From: an uncultured Oscillospiraceae bacterium
Lineage (GTDB): Bacteria; Bacillota; Clostridia; Oscillospirales; Ruminococcaceae
Assembly: GCA_900547015.1 (NCBI GenBank)
Contig: URFD01000118.1
Coordinates: forward strand, 1 to 5,008
Direction: 5' to 3'
DNA length: 5,008 bases
Made by a program: the position numbers and the translations under genes. How positions within the stretch are numbered: position 1 is the stretch's first letter; every line of letters begins with the position of its first letter. The notes below the pieces were generated by a model. It did no database searches, was not told the origin of the DNA, and worked only from the letters and a program-made list of their open reading frames with translations. Below are positions 1 through 5,008 of the stretch, piece by piece.

Positions 1-21
1 TGCAGAAGCCGATAGAGAGGT

Positions 22-582
22 ATGCTTGCTGAACGCAAGCTGTTCACATCCACCTTCTCTCTGAGCGCCTTCACCTTCGGCGGAGGCTATGTGATTATTC
101 CGCTGATGCGAAAAAAATTCGTGGAACAATATCACTGGATTGAGGAGGAGGAGATGCTCGACCTGACCGCCATCGCCCAGTCCGCTCCCGGAGCCATCGC
201 CGTCAACGCCTCCATCCTGATTGGCTATCGGCTGGCAGGATTGGTCGGAGCCATGGTCACTGTGGTTGGAACGGTGCTACCGCCGCTGATCATCCTTTCC
301 TTGATTTCCCTTGCCTACACTGCCTTCCAAAGCAGCCTGATTGTCAAGCTGGTTCTGCGCGGAATGCAGGCCGGTGTCGCCGCCGTCATCGCCGACGTCA
401 CCCTGAGCATGGGCTGGGATGTCTTAAAGAGGAAAAAGTGGCTGCCCATCCTCATCATGTTTGCCTCCTTTTTGGCTGCCGCTGTCTTTCATGTCAATGT
501 CATGGTCATCATTCTAATCTGTGCTGTCATCGGTCTGCTGGCAACCCTGCACGATGAGCGCAACGGAAAGGCAGGTGCTTGA
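22..582 (+). CDS. CHR-family (chromate) transporter, single-domain, first of a pair
   Basis: This 186-residue, strongly hydrophobic membrane protein belongs to the CHR (chromate ion transporter) family. The hallmarks visible are FTFGGGYVIIP (residues 17-27) at the end of the first membrane segment, and AQSAPGAIAVNASILIG (52-68), matching the family's conserved PGPxAVN region. Further hydrophobic stretches lie at about 73-100 and 141-175. Its length fits the short-chain subfamily, in which two half-size proteins encoded side by side replace one two-domain transporter; the next gene is the partner. An in-frame TAG at 13-15 rules out an upstream start. The purine stretch AGAGAGG (14-20) ends only one base before this ATG, unusually close, so initiation may be weak or coupled to an upstream gene. 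A frame ending at TGA 30-32 could be that gene's tail. Family assignment is firm, but the true substrate (chromate, sulfate or another anion) cannot be read from sequence. Confidence 0.9.
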   Translation: MLAERKLFTSTFSLSAFTFGGGYVIIPLMRKKFVEQYHWIEEEEMLDLTAIAQSAPGAIAVNASILIGYRLAGLVGAMVTVVGTVLPPLIILSLISLAYTAFQSSLIVKLVLRGMQAGVAAVIADVTLSMGWDVLKRKKWLPILIMFASFLAAAVFHVNVMVIILICAVIGLLATLHDERNGKAGA

Positions 583-583
583 T

Positions 584-1153
584 ATGATTTATCTGGAGCT
601 GTTCTGGAGCTTCTTCCAGATTGGCCTGTTCAGTGTCGGCGGCGGTTATGCTGCCATGCCGATTATCGAGCACCAGGTTGTCGAGCTGCACGGCTGGATG
701 ACCATGCAGGAATTTGTTGACATCATCACCATCTCCCAGATGACCCCCGGACCGATTGCCGTCAATTCCGCAACCTTTGTCGGCATCCAGATTGCCGGTC
801 TGCCCGGTGCCATCATCGCAACCCTCGGCTGCATCTTCCCTTCCTGCATCATCGTCCTCACCCTTGCGTGGGTCTACTCCCGCTACCGCAACCTCTCTGT
901 TGTACAGGGTGTGCTCGGCGGACTGCGTCCGGCAGTGGTGGCGATGATCGCTTCTGCGGGCTTGTCCATTCTGGTGCTTTCCCTCTGGAACGGCGCTGCC
1001 GTTTCGCTCAACCCTGCCGACTTGGATTGGGTTTCCCTGCTGCTGTTTGTCGGTGCGCTGTTCGCTCTGCGCCGCTGGAAGCTCAACCCAATCTATGCGA
1101 TGCTCGCCTGCGGCGGAGTCGGCTTGGTGCTTTATCTGTTAATCGGAGCCTAA
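584..1153 (+). CDS. CHR-family (chromate) transporter, single-domain, second of a pair
   Basis: This 189-residue membrane protein is the second short-chain CHR-family subunit. It carries the near-canonical motifs FSVGGGYAAMP (residues 16-26) and ISQMTPGPIAVNSATFVG (50-67), closer to the family consensus than its partner's. Hydrophobic segments follow at about 71-98, 108-135, 147-162 and 170-188. The start chosen is ATG 584, one base after the upstream stop codon; AGG/GGT-rich sequence at 564-576 gives a ribosome binding site about 7 bases away. ATG 521 and ATG 554 are in frame, but they would add a non-conserved tail lying inside the upstream gene. The tight spacing implies translational coupling and equal amounts of the two subunits. 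In characterised short-chain pairs (for example Bacillus subtilis YwrA/YwrB) both proteins are needed for function; that this pair forms a heterodimer is inference. A terminator follows immediately. Confidence 0.92.
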   Translation: MIYLELFWSFFQIGLFSVGGGYAAMPIIEHQVVELHGWMTMQEFVDIITISQMTPGPIAVNSATFVGIQIAGLPGAIIATLGCIFPSCIIVLTLAWVYSRYRNLSVVQGVLGGLRPAVVAMIASAGLSILVLSLWNGAAVSLNPADLDWVSLLLFVGALFALRRWKLNPIYAMLACGGVGLVLYLLIGA

Positions 1154-1156
1154 CGC

Positions 1157-1188
1157 AAAAAAAGACCCTTTGAAAGGGTCTTTTTTTT
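1157..1188. terminator. Bidirectional intrinsic terminator between convergent operons
   Basis: A 7-bp stem (GACCCTT 1164-1170 with AAGGGTC 1174-1180) closes a TGA loop. It is flanked by seven A on the left (1157-1163) and eight T on the right (1181-1188), so it has a U-tail in either direction. It can end both the plus-strand transporter pair and the minus-strand met operon. The stop codon of the B3/B4 gene (1187-1189) overlaps the T-tract. Confidence 0.92.
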
Positions 1189-1849
1189 ACTGGATGATTT
1201 TCTGTTCCACTTCCTGAGCACCACAATAGGTTCTCAGTGCAGCGGCGGTGTCCAAGAGCACCTGCTCCAAATCATCGTTTTCACCAAAGGCATAGACGCA
1301 CAACAAGATTTTCTGCGTTTTTTCGGTAATCATCGCGCGGGTGCTGTCACTGTTGGGATTTCCGAAATATCCCTCGTCGTCCCACAGCACCGGAAGGAAC
1401 TCGATGTTGACTGCATCCTTGCCGATTCCCTGATAGTGTACGCCTTGCCCGGTCACGCCCCAATGGACGGTTCCTGTCAGGCAATCCACATCATAGGTTC
1501 CCAGTGAGTAGCCGGTTTGGATGGAGATCAGGTTGTTGACCTCCACCACATTGTTGATTTGATACAGTCCCCGGTCCTTCAGGATGCGGCGGTGCATCGC
1601 CTCCGAGGAGTTGCGGTACCGTCCCACATCCTTTCCCAAGGCTGTACAGCAGGCTCGGGTCTGGGCGATGTGCTCTCTGGTCTTGATTTGCTCCATGCTC
1701 AGGGTTTCCTTGAGGTGGCGGGAGGTGTTTTCGATTTCCTCCAATAGCTTGTCCGAGCTTGGCTGCACCGTCACCCGGCACTGGATGCAGCCCAGCGACA
1801 CCTGCTGCCAGCTGTCCTTGAGCTGCTGCTCAATCGTAATCTTCACCAT
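1187..1849 (-). CDS. Stand-alone B3/B4-domain protein (PheRS beta editing-domain relative)
   Basis: This 220-residue soluble protein has no signal peptide or membrane segment. Residues about 60-190 match the B3/B4 domain, best known as the tRNA-editing module of the phenylalanyl-tRNA synthetase beta subunit. Visible landmarks are TRACCTALGKDVGRYRNSSE (64-83), the arginine pair in AMHRRI (84-89), INNVVEVNNLISIQTGYSLG (98-117) followed by YDVDCLTG, and a C-terminal DDEGYFGNPNSDSTRAMIT (157-175). The synthetase beta subunit is far longer, so this is a free-standing paralogue. Such proteins are suspected of binding or proofreading aminoacyl-tRNA, but no activity can be assigned from sequence. The start is ATG 1849, with AAGGAG eight bases upstream. 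It lies 43 bp downstream of metQ with no terminator between, so it is probably the last gene of the methionine-transporter operon and under the same T-box control. Domain call strong, function open. Confidence 0.85.
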   Translation of the reverse strand: MVKITIEQQLKDSWQQVSLGCIQCRVTVQPSSDKLLEEIENTSRHLKETLSMEQIKTREHIAQTRACCTALGKDVGRYRNSSEAMHRRILKDRGLYQINNVVEVNNLISIQTGYSLGTYDVDCLTGTVHWGVTGQGVHYQGIGKDAVNIEFLPVLWDDEGYFGNPNSDSTRAMITEKTQKILLCVYAFGENDDLEQVLLDTAAALRTYCGAQEVEQKIIQ

Positions 1850-1892
1850 GTTTCTCTCTCCTTGCAGAAACCCCGAAATCTCCTATGCTCCC

Positions 1893-2711
1893 TTAAAAGA
1901 CCGGAACAACGGTTGCGCCGTATTTTTCCTCAATGAACTGGCGAACCTCCTCCGACTGCAAAGCCTCAACCAGCGCCTTGACGTCCTCGCGATTCTCGTC
2001 ACCTTCGCGGACTGCCACAACGTTGGCATACTGCTGAGCTGCCTGAGAGTCCTTATCCTCGGTGACCAGCACCTGGTCTGCAATTCCTGCGGACACAGCG
2101 TAGTTGCCGTTGATGACTGCAAAATCCACATCTGCCAACGCTCTTGGCAGCTGGGCTGCTTCCATCTCCACAATCTGGACCTTCTTTGGATTGTCGATAA
2201 TGTCCTGCTTGGTTGCCTCTAAGCCTGCCTTCTCATCGATGGTGAGGATGCCCTGTGCCTGCAAAAGCTGCAACGCACGCGCTTCGTTGGTGGTGTCGTT
2301 TGGTACGGCAATCTGGGCGCCGTCTGCCAGCTGGCTCAAATCAGCGGTGCGACCGCCATAGATTCCCAGCGGCTCAAAGTGGATGGCTCCGGCAGATACC
2401 AGCTTGGTTCCGTTTTTCTCGTTAAAATCGGTCAGATACGGCTGATGCTGGAAGAAGTTTGCGTCCAGCTCTCCCTCGTCCAGTGCGGTATTCGGCATTA
2501 CATAATCGGTAAATTCCTTCACCTCCAGCTTGTAGCCCTTTTCCTCCAAAAGGCTGCTGGCTGCCTGCAAAATTTCTGCGTGTGGGGAAGGCGAAGCACC
2601 GACCACGAGGGAACCCTCCTTGACAGGGCCGCTCTTGCCGGAGCCGCACGCTACCAGCGAAAGAACCAAGGAACAAGCGATCAGGGATGCTGCGATTTTT
2701 CTGAGTTTCAT
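1893..2711 (-). CDS. metQ: Methionine ABC transporter substrate-binding lipoprotein MetQ
   Basis: This 272-residue NlpA/MetQ-family protein captures methionine outside the membrane and delivers it to MetI/MetN. A lipoprotein signal peptide is clear: positive MKLRK, hydrophobic residues 6-20, then lipobox LVAC with the lipidated Cys22. Family landmarks follow: VVGASPSPHAEIL (37-49), ANFFQHQPYL (84-93), AVPNDTTNEARAL (135-147) and VDFAVINGNYA (195-205), which form the ligand cleft and hinge in characterised members. The length is typical. The start is ATG 2711, preceded by AGAGGT at good spacing. An ATG at 2729 would place that ribosome binding site inside the coding region, and a much longer open frame (to 2906) has no signal peptide at its N-terminus. 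The gap from metI is 133 bp and holds a strong hairpin; the B3/B4 gene follows 43 bp later. Related NlpA proteins can bind dipeptides or D-Met, but the Met T-box upstream supports methionine. Confidence 0.95.
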   Translation of the reverse strand: MKLRKIAASLIACSLVLSLVACGSGKSGPVKEGSLVVGASPSPHAEILQAASSLLEEKGYKLEVKEFTDYVMPNTALDEGELDANFFQHQPYLTDFNEKNGTKLVSAGAIHFEPLGIYGGRTADLSQLADGAQIAVPNDTTNEARALQLLQAQGILTIDEKAGLEATKQDIIDNPKKVQIVEMEAAQLPRALADVDFAVINGNYAVSAGIADQVLVTEDKDSQAAQQYANVVAVREGDENREDVKALVEALQSEEVRQFIEEKYGATVVPVF

Positions 2712-2787
2712 AAAATTACCTCTTTTCATTATACACAATTTTTTATCTTCGTCCACCCGGAAAAGCTCCGAGCATGGACATGAAATC

Positions 2788-2825
2788 CGGAATCCCAGCC
2801 CCCTCAGAGCGGGGCCGGTTTTCCG
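2788..2825 (-). other. GC-rich hairpin in the metI-metQ intergenic gap
   Basis: An inverted repeat forms a two-part stem in the transcript: CGGAA with TTCCG (5 bp), a 2x2 internal loop, then CCGGCCCC with GGGGCTGG (8 bp including one G-U) closing an 8-base loop. No T-run follows on either strand, so it does not look like a full intrinsic terminator. Its place between the permease and the binding-protein cistron suggests an mRNA-stabilising or processing element that raises MetQ over MetN/MetI; that role is inference. A second, weaker CCGGA/TCCGG pairing just downstream in the mRNA (2757-2790) could compete with it. Confidence 0.6.
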
Positions 2826-2844
2826 ATTACACAGCGATTTTGTT

Positions 2845-3501
2845 TTAGCGCGCCCGTTTGTCGATGGCTCGGGCTGTTTGATTGAATCCGAACTGGATGA
2901 CAGCAACGATGATGATAATCAGAACCAGCGTCACATTCATCATCTGTGCGTCGTATCGGTGCATTCCGTAGCGAATGGCGATGTCTCCCAGACCACCTGC
3001 ACCGACTGCGCCTGCCATTGCCGAATATCCGATGAGGGTGATGGTGGTGATGGACATTCCCCGAAGCAGCGAAGGGAAGGATTCCGGCAGCAGAACCTTG
3101 GTCACGATTTCCCAGTCGGTTGCACCCATCGTCTTGGCTGCTTCCACAACACCGTGGTCAACCTCCTCCAAGGAGGTTTCCACCATCCTTGCAACAAACG
3201 GAGTGGCTGCAATCACCAGCGGAACCACCGAGGCGGTCGCTCCGATTGCCTTGCCGACGATTGCTCTGGTCACCGGAACCAAATCCATAATCAGGATGAT
3301 AAACGGAATCGAGCGTCCGATGTCGATTGCCCAGCCCAGCGCGGTGTTGAGCTTTGGATGCGGGCAGATTCCCTGCTTCCCGGTAGCGACCACCAGAACG
3401 CCGAGCGGCAGTCCCAGCAGGTAAGAAAACAATACCGACGCCAAGGTCATGTATAAGGTCTCTCCCGTTCCCTGTGCCAGCATGATGATATTCTCTGTCA
3501 T
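2845..3501 (-). CDS. metI: Methionine ABC transporter permease MetI
   Basis: This 218-residue integral membrane protein is the MetI permease of the methionine importer; it would act as a homodimer with MetN on the cytoplasmic side. About five hydrophobic segments are visible, at roughly 14-39, 53-76, 82-104, 150-172 and 187-205. The ABC-permease EAA loop that docks on the ATPase is clear at residues 120-143: EAAKTMGATDW, then VLLPESFPS. The family motif IGRSIPFIILI (61-71) is also present, and the length is normal for MetI. The open frame can be extended to a TTG at 3507, but AGGAAAGGAG (3520-3511) lies nine bases before ATG 3501 and only three before that TTG, so ATG 3501 is preferred. It sits 33 bp downstream of metN in the same operon. 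Confidence 0.95.
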   Translation of the reverse strand: MTENIIMLAQGTGETLYMTLASVLFSYLLGLPLGVLVVATGKQGICPHPKLNTALGWAIDIGRSIPFIILIMDLVPVTRAIVGKAIGATASVVPLVIAATPFVARMVETSLEEVDHGVVEAAKTMGATDWEIVTKVLLPESFPSLLRGMSITTITLIGYSAMAGAVGAGGLGDIAIRYGMHRYDAQMMNVTLVLIIIIVAVIQFGFNQTARAIDKRAR

Positions 3502-3534
3502 AATCAAAAACTCCTTTCCTGTTTTTCCAAAAAT

Positions 3535-4269
3535 TTAAAACTGCATTTCCAGCAGCTGGCGGGTTGCCTGCGACTGCGGGTTTGCAAAGACTTGAGCGGT
3601 CTGTCCCTGCTCTGCGATTTTTCCTGCATCGATGACCGCCACCTGATTGCAGATGCTTTTGACCACCCCGATTTCGTGGGTGATGATGAGGATGGTGACG
3701 CCCAGCCGCTGGTTGATTTCCTGAAGCAGCTTCAGGATAGAGCGGGTCGTCATCGGGTCCAGCGCGCTGGTCGGTTCATCGCACAGCAGCACCTTCGGCT
3801 CGCTTGCCAAGGCCCGCGCGATTGCGACCCTCTGGCACTGACCGCCGGACAGCTGGGAGGGATAATCCTCTCCCTTATCTGCCAGACCAACCAGCTCCAG
3901 CAGCTCATCAACCCGACGGTTGATTTCCGCCTTCGGCGTCTTGACAAGCTCCAGCGGGAAGGCGATGTTGCCACGGATGGTGCGCTGCATCAACAGGTGG
4001 TAGCCCTGAAACACAACGCCCAAGCTCTTTTTCAGTTTCAACAGCTGCGCCCCCTTGAGCTTAAAAATATCCTGCCCGTCAATCTCAATGCTGCCGCCGG
4101 TGGGCTGTTCGAGCATCGAGATACAGCGCAGCAGTGTGCTTTTTCCTGCACCGCTCATTCCGATGATGCCGCAGATGGCTCCGTCCTCAACGGACAGGTT
4201 GATTTCTCTGAGCGCATTCACCTGAGAAGAACCCTCAAATGTCTTGGATAAATTTTGAATCTGAATCAT
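3535..4269 (-). CDS. metN: Methionine ABC transporter ATPase MetN, short form without NIL domain
   Basis: This 244-residue ABC ATPase powers methionine import with MetI and MetQ. All nucleotide-binding elements are present: Walker A GMSGAGKST (37-45), Q-loop Gln88, signature LSGGQ (140-144), Walker B LLCDEP (161-166), D-loop SALD (168-171) and H-loop His198. The signature reads LSGGQCQR, with Cys where Lys, Arg or Gln is more usual. The protein ends about 14 residues after VFANPQ. Typical MetN is about 340 residues and carries a C-terminal NIL (ACT-like) domain that binds methionine and shuts the transporter; it is absent here. The stop is followed closely by the metI ribosome binding site, with no remnant of the domain. 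The start is ATG 4269, with AGGGG seven bases upstream; an in-frame GTG at 4287 lies upstream of that site. The MetN identity rests on the metI/metQ neighbours and the T-box as well as on sequence. Confidence 0.93.
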   Translation of the reverse strand: MIQIQNLSKTFEGSSQVNALREINLSVEDGAICGIIGMSGAGKSTLLRCISMLEQPTGGSIEIDGQDIFKLKGAQLLKLKKSLGVVFQGYHLLMQRTIRGNIAFPLELVKTPKAEINRRVDELLELVGLADKGEDYPSQLSGGQCQRVAIARALASEPKVLLCDEPTSALDPMTTRSILKLLQEINQRLGVTILIITHEIGVVKSICNQVAVIDAGKIAEQGQTAQVFANPQSQATRQLLEMQF

Positions 4270-4307
4270 TTTTACACCCCTGCACACCGGGTCAATCGTT
4301 TTTAGGC

Positions 4308-4355
4308 AAACAAAAAAGCCCTCATCCCCGGAAAATCTTTCCGAGGACGAGAGCT
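4308..4355 (-). terminator. Regulated intrinsic terminator of the T-box leader
   Basis: An 18-bp stem (4355-4338 paired with 4334-4317, three G-U pairs, no mismatches) closes a GAT loop and runs into a T-tract, TTTTTTGTTT (4317-4308). It ends transcription 38 bp before the metN start unless the antiterminator forms. The antiterminator borrows 4350-4343, within the 5' arm of this stem. Confidence 0.94.
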
Positions 4356-4614
4356 GTCATCGCTTCGTGGTACCACCTCAGTTTGTCCATTCCTTACGGA
4401 ACAGACCTCATCCGGCACGGCAGGACAAACTCCTGATTATGCCGTATCGCGGTAACGGGCGAACCCGTCGCAGCCTAAATGGATTGCTCCAACTCAGCGC
4501 GCAACTCCGAGACCATCTTCAGCGAACAACGTGACACATCCCTTCTCAGCTACCGGGATTCTCTGTAATGCGTTTTGTCCGCCTACTCTTCTCTTCACAG
4601 TTTTTTGTGATATT
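4308..4614 (-). promoter_or_regulatory. T-box leader (tRNA-Met-sensing riboswitch) of the metNIQ operon
   Basis: The minus-strand leader has full T-box architecture. Stem I shows the loop-E halves AGTA (4587-4584) and GAA (4520-4518), joined by the helix GCGGACAA/TTGTTCGC. The specifier ATG (Met) is at 4516-4514, directly after GAA plus one base and followed by a purine, as usual. Next come a GACGGG-TTCG-CCCGTT hairpin and a stem III (AGTTTGTCC 4431-4423 with GGACAAACT 4388-4380). The T-box is AGGTGGTACCACG (4378-4366). Its 7-nt bulge TGGTACC (4375-4369) lies between helices GAGG/CCTC and ACGA/TCGT, the antiterminator; the latter's 3' strand is also the terminator's 5' arm, so the two folds exclude each other. 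The variable bulge base U would pair with discriminator A73, as in tRNA-Met. Inferred action: uncharged tRNA-Met stabilises the antiterminator and switches the operon on. The 5' end is estimated from the promoter. Confidence 0.95.
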
Positions 4615-4620
4615 GCCATT

Positions 4621-4649
4621 ATTATAATCACTCTTTTTTCTCGCGTCAA
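4621..4649 (-). promoter_or_regulatory. Sigma-A-type promoter of the T-box/metNIQ operon
   Basis: The -35 box TTGACG (4649-4644) and a perfect -10 box TATAAT (4626-4621) are separated by exactly 17 bp. Transcription should start near 4614-4613, just ahead of the T-box leader. Boxes this close to consensus suggest strong constitutive initiation, with control left to the T-box. Confidence 0.9.
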
Positions 4650-4744
4650 GCAGAATATTGCACAAATATTTTAGCACAAGTTTGTTAATTTCTTATATGG
4701 CCCCCTCTTTTTCCGCATCAGAAAAAGAAATTTTCCTCTTTGTC
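4650..4744. other. AT-rich intergenic spacer
   Basis: No open frame or RNA gene was seen here. It contains a repeated hexamer GCACAA (4660-4665 and 4674-4679) and a weak A/T hairpin (TCTTTTTC 4706-4713 with GAAAAAGA 4721-4728). Neither is convincing enough to assign a function. The stretch separates two promoters that point away from each other. Confidence 0.5.
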
Positions 4745-4773
4745 TTGTGAGTTCTTTCAAGCTATGGTAAACT
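4745..4773 (+). promoter_or_regulatory. Candidate plus-strand promoter (extended -10)
   Basis: TTGTGA (4745-4750), a 17-bp spacer, then TAAACT (4768-4773) preceded by TGG (4765-4767) make a plausible sigma-A promoter with an extended -10 element. Each hexamer matches consensus at four of six positions. Transcription would start near 4780 and run into the palindromic arrays and then antisense to the gene at the right edge. No start codon with a useful reading frame follows. Confidence 0.45.
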
Positions 4774-4787
4774 AGAGGAGACGACGG

Positions 4788-4814
4788 ATTTCCCAACATT
4801 TCCCGGGAAATGTT
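4788..4814. repeat. Palindromic array 1: ATTTCCC half-site plus perfect 20-bp palindrome
   Basis: AACATTTCCCGGGAAATGTT (4795-4814) is a perfect 20-bp palindrome. A further direct half-site ATTTCCC lies at 4788-4794, exactly 10 bp before the one at 4798-4804. The core ATTTCCCGGGAAAT recurs identically in array 2. Even-length dyad symmetry with half-sites one helical turn apart is typical of a protein operator; the binding protein is unknown. Confidence 0.7.
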
Positions 4815-4849
4815 TGATGCTAGTTGCATTAAGCGTATCGCCGCAGTTG

Positions 4850-4883
4850 ATTTCCTGCTATTTCCCGGGAAATAATAGGAAAT
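4850..4883. repeat. Palindromic array 2: 34-bp inverted repeat of four phased half-sites
   Basis: Reading inward, ATTTCCT (4850-4856), a 3-bp spacer and ATTTCCC (4860-4866) mirror GGGAAAT (4867-4873), a 3-bp spacer and AGGAAAT (4877-4883). This gives a 34-bp inverted repeat imperfect only in the spacers, with a perfect 16-bp centre (4859-4874). Its centre is 62 bp from the centre of array 1. There is no loop and no T-tract, so it is a poor terminator and a better operator candidate. It begins 10 bp past the stop codon of the right-edge gene. Confidence 0.7.
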
Positions 4884-4892
4884 ACTCTCATT

Positions 4893-5008
4893 TTACAGCA
4901 ATCCTCTGCCCTTGAGCATCCCCAAAACCACGCAGGCTACAATGGCAATCACGCAGCCGCCAATCAGGTAATCCAGATAGCGAACCGGAACCTTGCGGAA
5001 ATTTTCAT
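4893..5008 (-). CDS. C-terminal end of an unrecognised membrane-anchored protein (partial)
   Basis: The open frame enters from the right edge and stops at TAA (4895-4893), giving 37 complete residues. They begin ENFRKVPVRYLDYL, continue with a hydrophobic stretch of about 16 residues from IGGCVIAIVACVV, and end in MLKGRGLL. A basic and aromatic segment, one membrane helix and a short charged tail suggest a single-pass or last membrane segment. Supporting reality, the frame is open across the whole edge and codon use resembles the neighbouring genes. The ATG visible at the edge (5008-5006) is in a different frame that stops after 14 codons. The start lies outside the window, so length and family cannot be judged. 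Confidence 0.6.
   Translation of the reverse strand, partial: ENFRKVPVRYLDYLIGGCVIAIVACVVLGMLKGRGLL

Noticed and set aside
521..583. Upstream in-frame starts (ATG 521 and ATG 554) for the second CHR protein
   Set aside because: They lie inside the preceding gene, lack a ribosome binding site, and add residues without membrane character; ATG 584 is well placed.
1584..2222. Long plus-strand open frame opposite the B3/B4 and metQ genes
   Set aside because: It is antisense to two well-supported genes, spans their intergenic gap, is Cys/Leu/Ser-rich without recognisable motifs, and has no sensible promoter context.
2728..2760. TATAAT on the minus strand with an upstream TGGACG at 16-bp spacing, a possible internal metQ promoter
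   Set aside because: Transcription would start inside the metQ ribosome binding site (about 12 bases before the ATG), leaving no usable leader, and the -35 match is only four of six.
2620..3456. 278-codon plus-strand open frame opposite metI
   Set aside because: Composition is rich in His, Arg, Gln and Asp, as expected for the complement of a membrane-protein gene. It crosses the metI-metQ gap and has no domain I recognise.
4239..4436. 65-codon plus-strand open frame over the metN start and T-box
   Set aside because: It is antisense to the T-box terminator and antiterminator, whose pairing fully explains the sequence; no protein features are seen.
4660..4679. Direct repeat GCACAA upstream of the metNIQ -35 box as an operator
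   Set aside because: Only six bases repeated in an AT-rich spacer; chance is a sufficient explanation and no symmetric site is formed.
4706..4728. A/T-rich hairpin TCTTTTTC/GAAAAAGA as a terminator
   Set aside because: The stem is almost entirely A-T pairs and only a broken T-rich stretch follows on the plus strand; no gene ends nearby on that strand.
4859..4882. Array 2 palindrome as an intrinsic terminator of the right-edge gene
   Set aside because: It has no loop bases beyond the palindrome centre and no following T-tract on the minus strand, and its near twin at 4795-4814 argues for a protein-binding site instead.

Overview
The window looks like chromosomal DNA of a low-to-moderate-GC Gram-positive bacterium (Firmicutes). 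A Clostridia/Oscillospirales-type gut anaerobe would fit, but that is inference. The support is a T-box leader RNA, strong purine-rich ribosome binding sites, a lipoprotein-type substrate-binding protein and compact U-tailed intrinsic terminators. No rRNA, tRNA, CRISPR array or insertion sequence was seen.

Left part, plus strand (22-1153): two adjacent single-domain CHR-family (chromate transporter) membrane proteins, separated by one base and probably acting as a pair. A short bidirectional terminator (about 1157-1188) separates them from the convergent operon on the other strand.

Centre, minus strand, read right to left (4649 to 1187): one transcription unit. It has a sigma-A-type promoter (TTGACG-17-TATAAT) and a T-box leader of about 300 nt. 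The leader has a readable ATG (methionine) specifier, a UGGU acceptor-pairing bulge, and mutually exclusive antiterminator and terminator helices. These are followed by metN (ATPase), metI (permease), metQ (lipoprotein) and a stand-alone B3/B4-domain protein related to the editing domain of the phenylalanyl-tRNA synthetase beta subunit. The model is that uncharged tRNA-Met opens the terminator so that a methionine importer is made when methionine is short. Two things stand out: MetN lacks the usual C-terminal methionine-sensing NIL domain, and the tRNA-related B3/B4 gene seems to share the tRNA-Met-controlled transcript. A strong GC-rich hairpin lies between metI and metQ.

Right part (4650-5008): an AT-rich spacer, a candidate plus-strand promoter (4745-4773), then two arrays built on the same 14-bp palindrome ATTTCCCGGGAAAT. 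The palindromes are 62 bp apart, and extra half-sites sit at exact 10-bp steps. I do not recognise this element; it is the best candidate here for something undescribed. The window ends inside the 3' end of a minus-strand gene encoding a protein with a C-terminal membrane segment.
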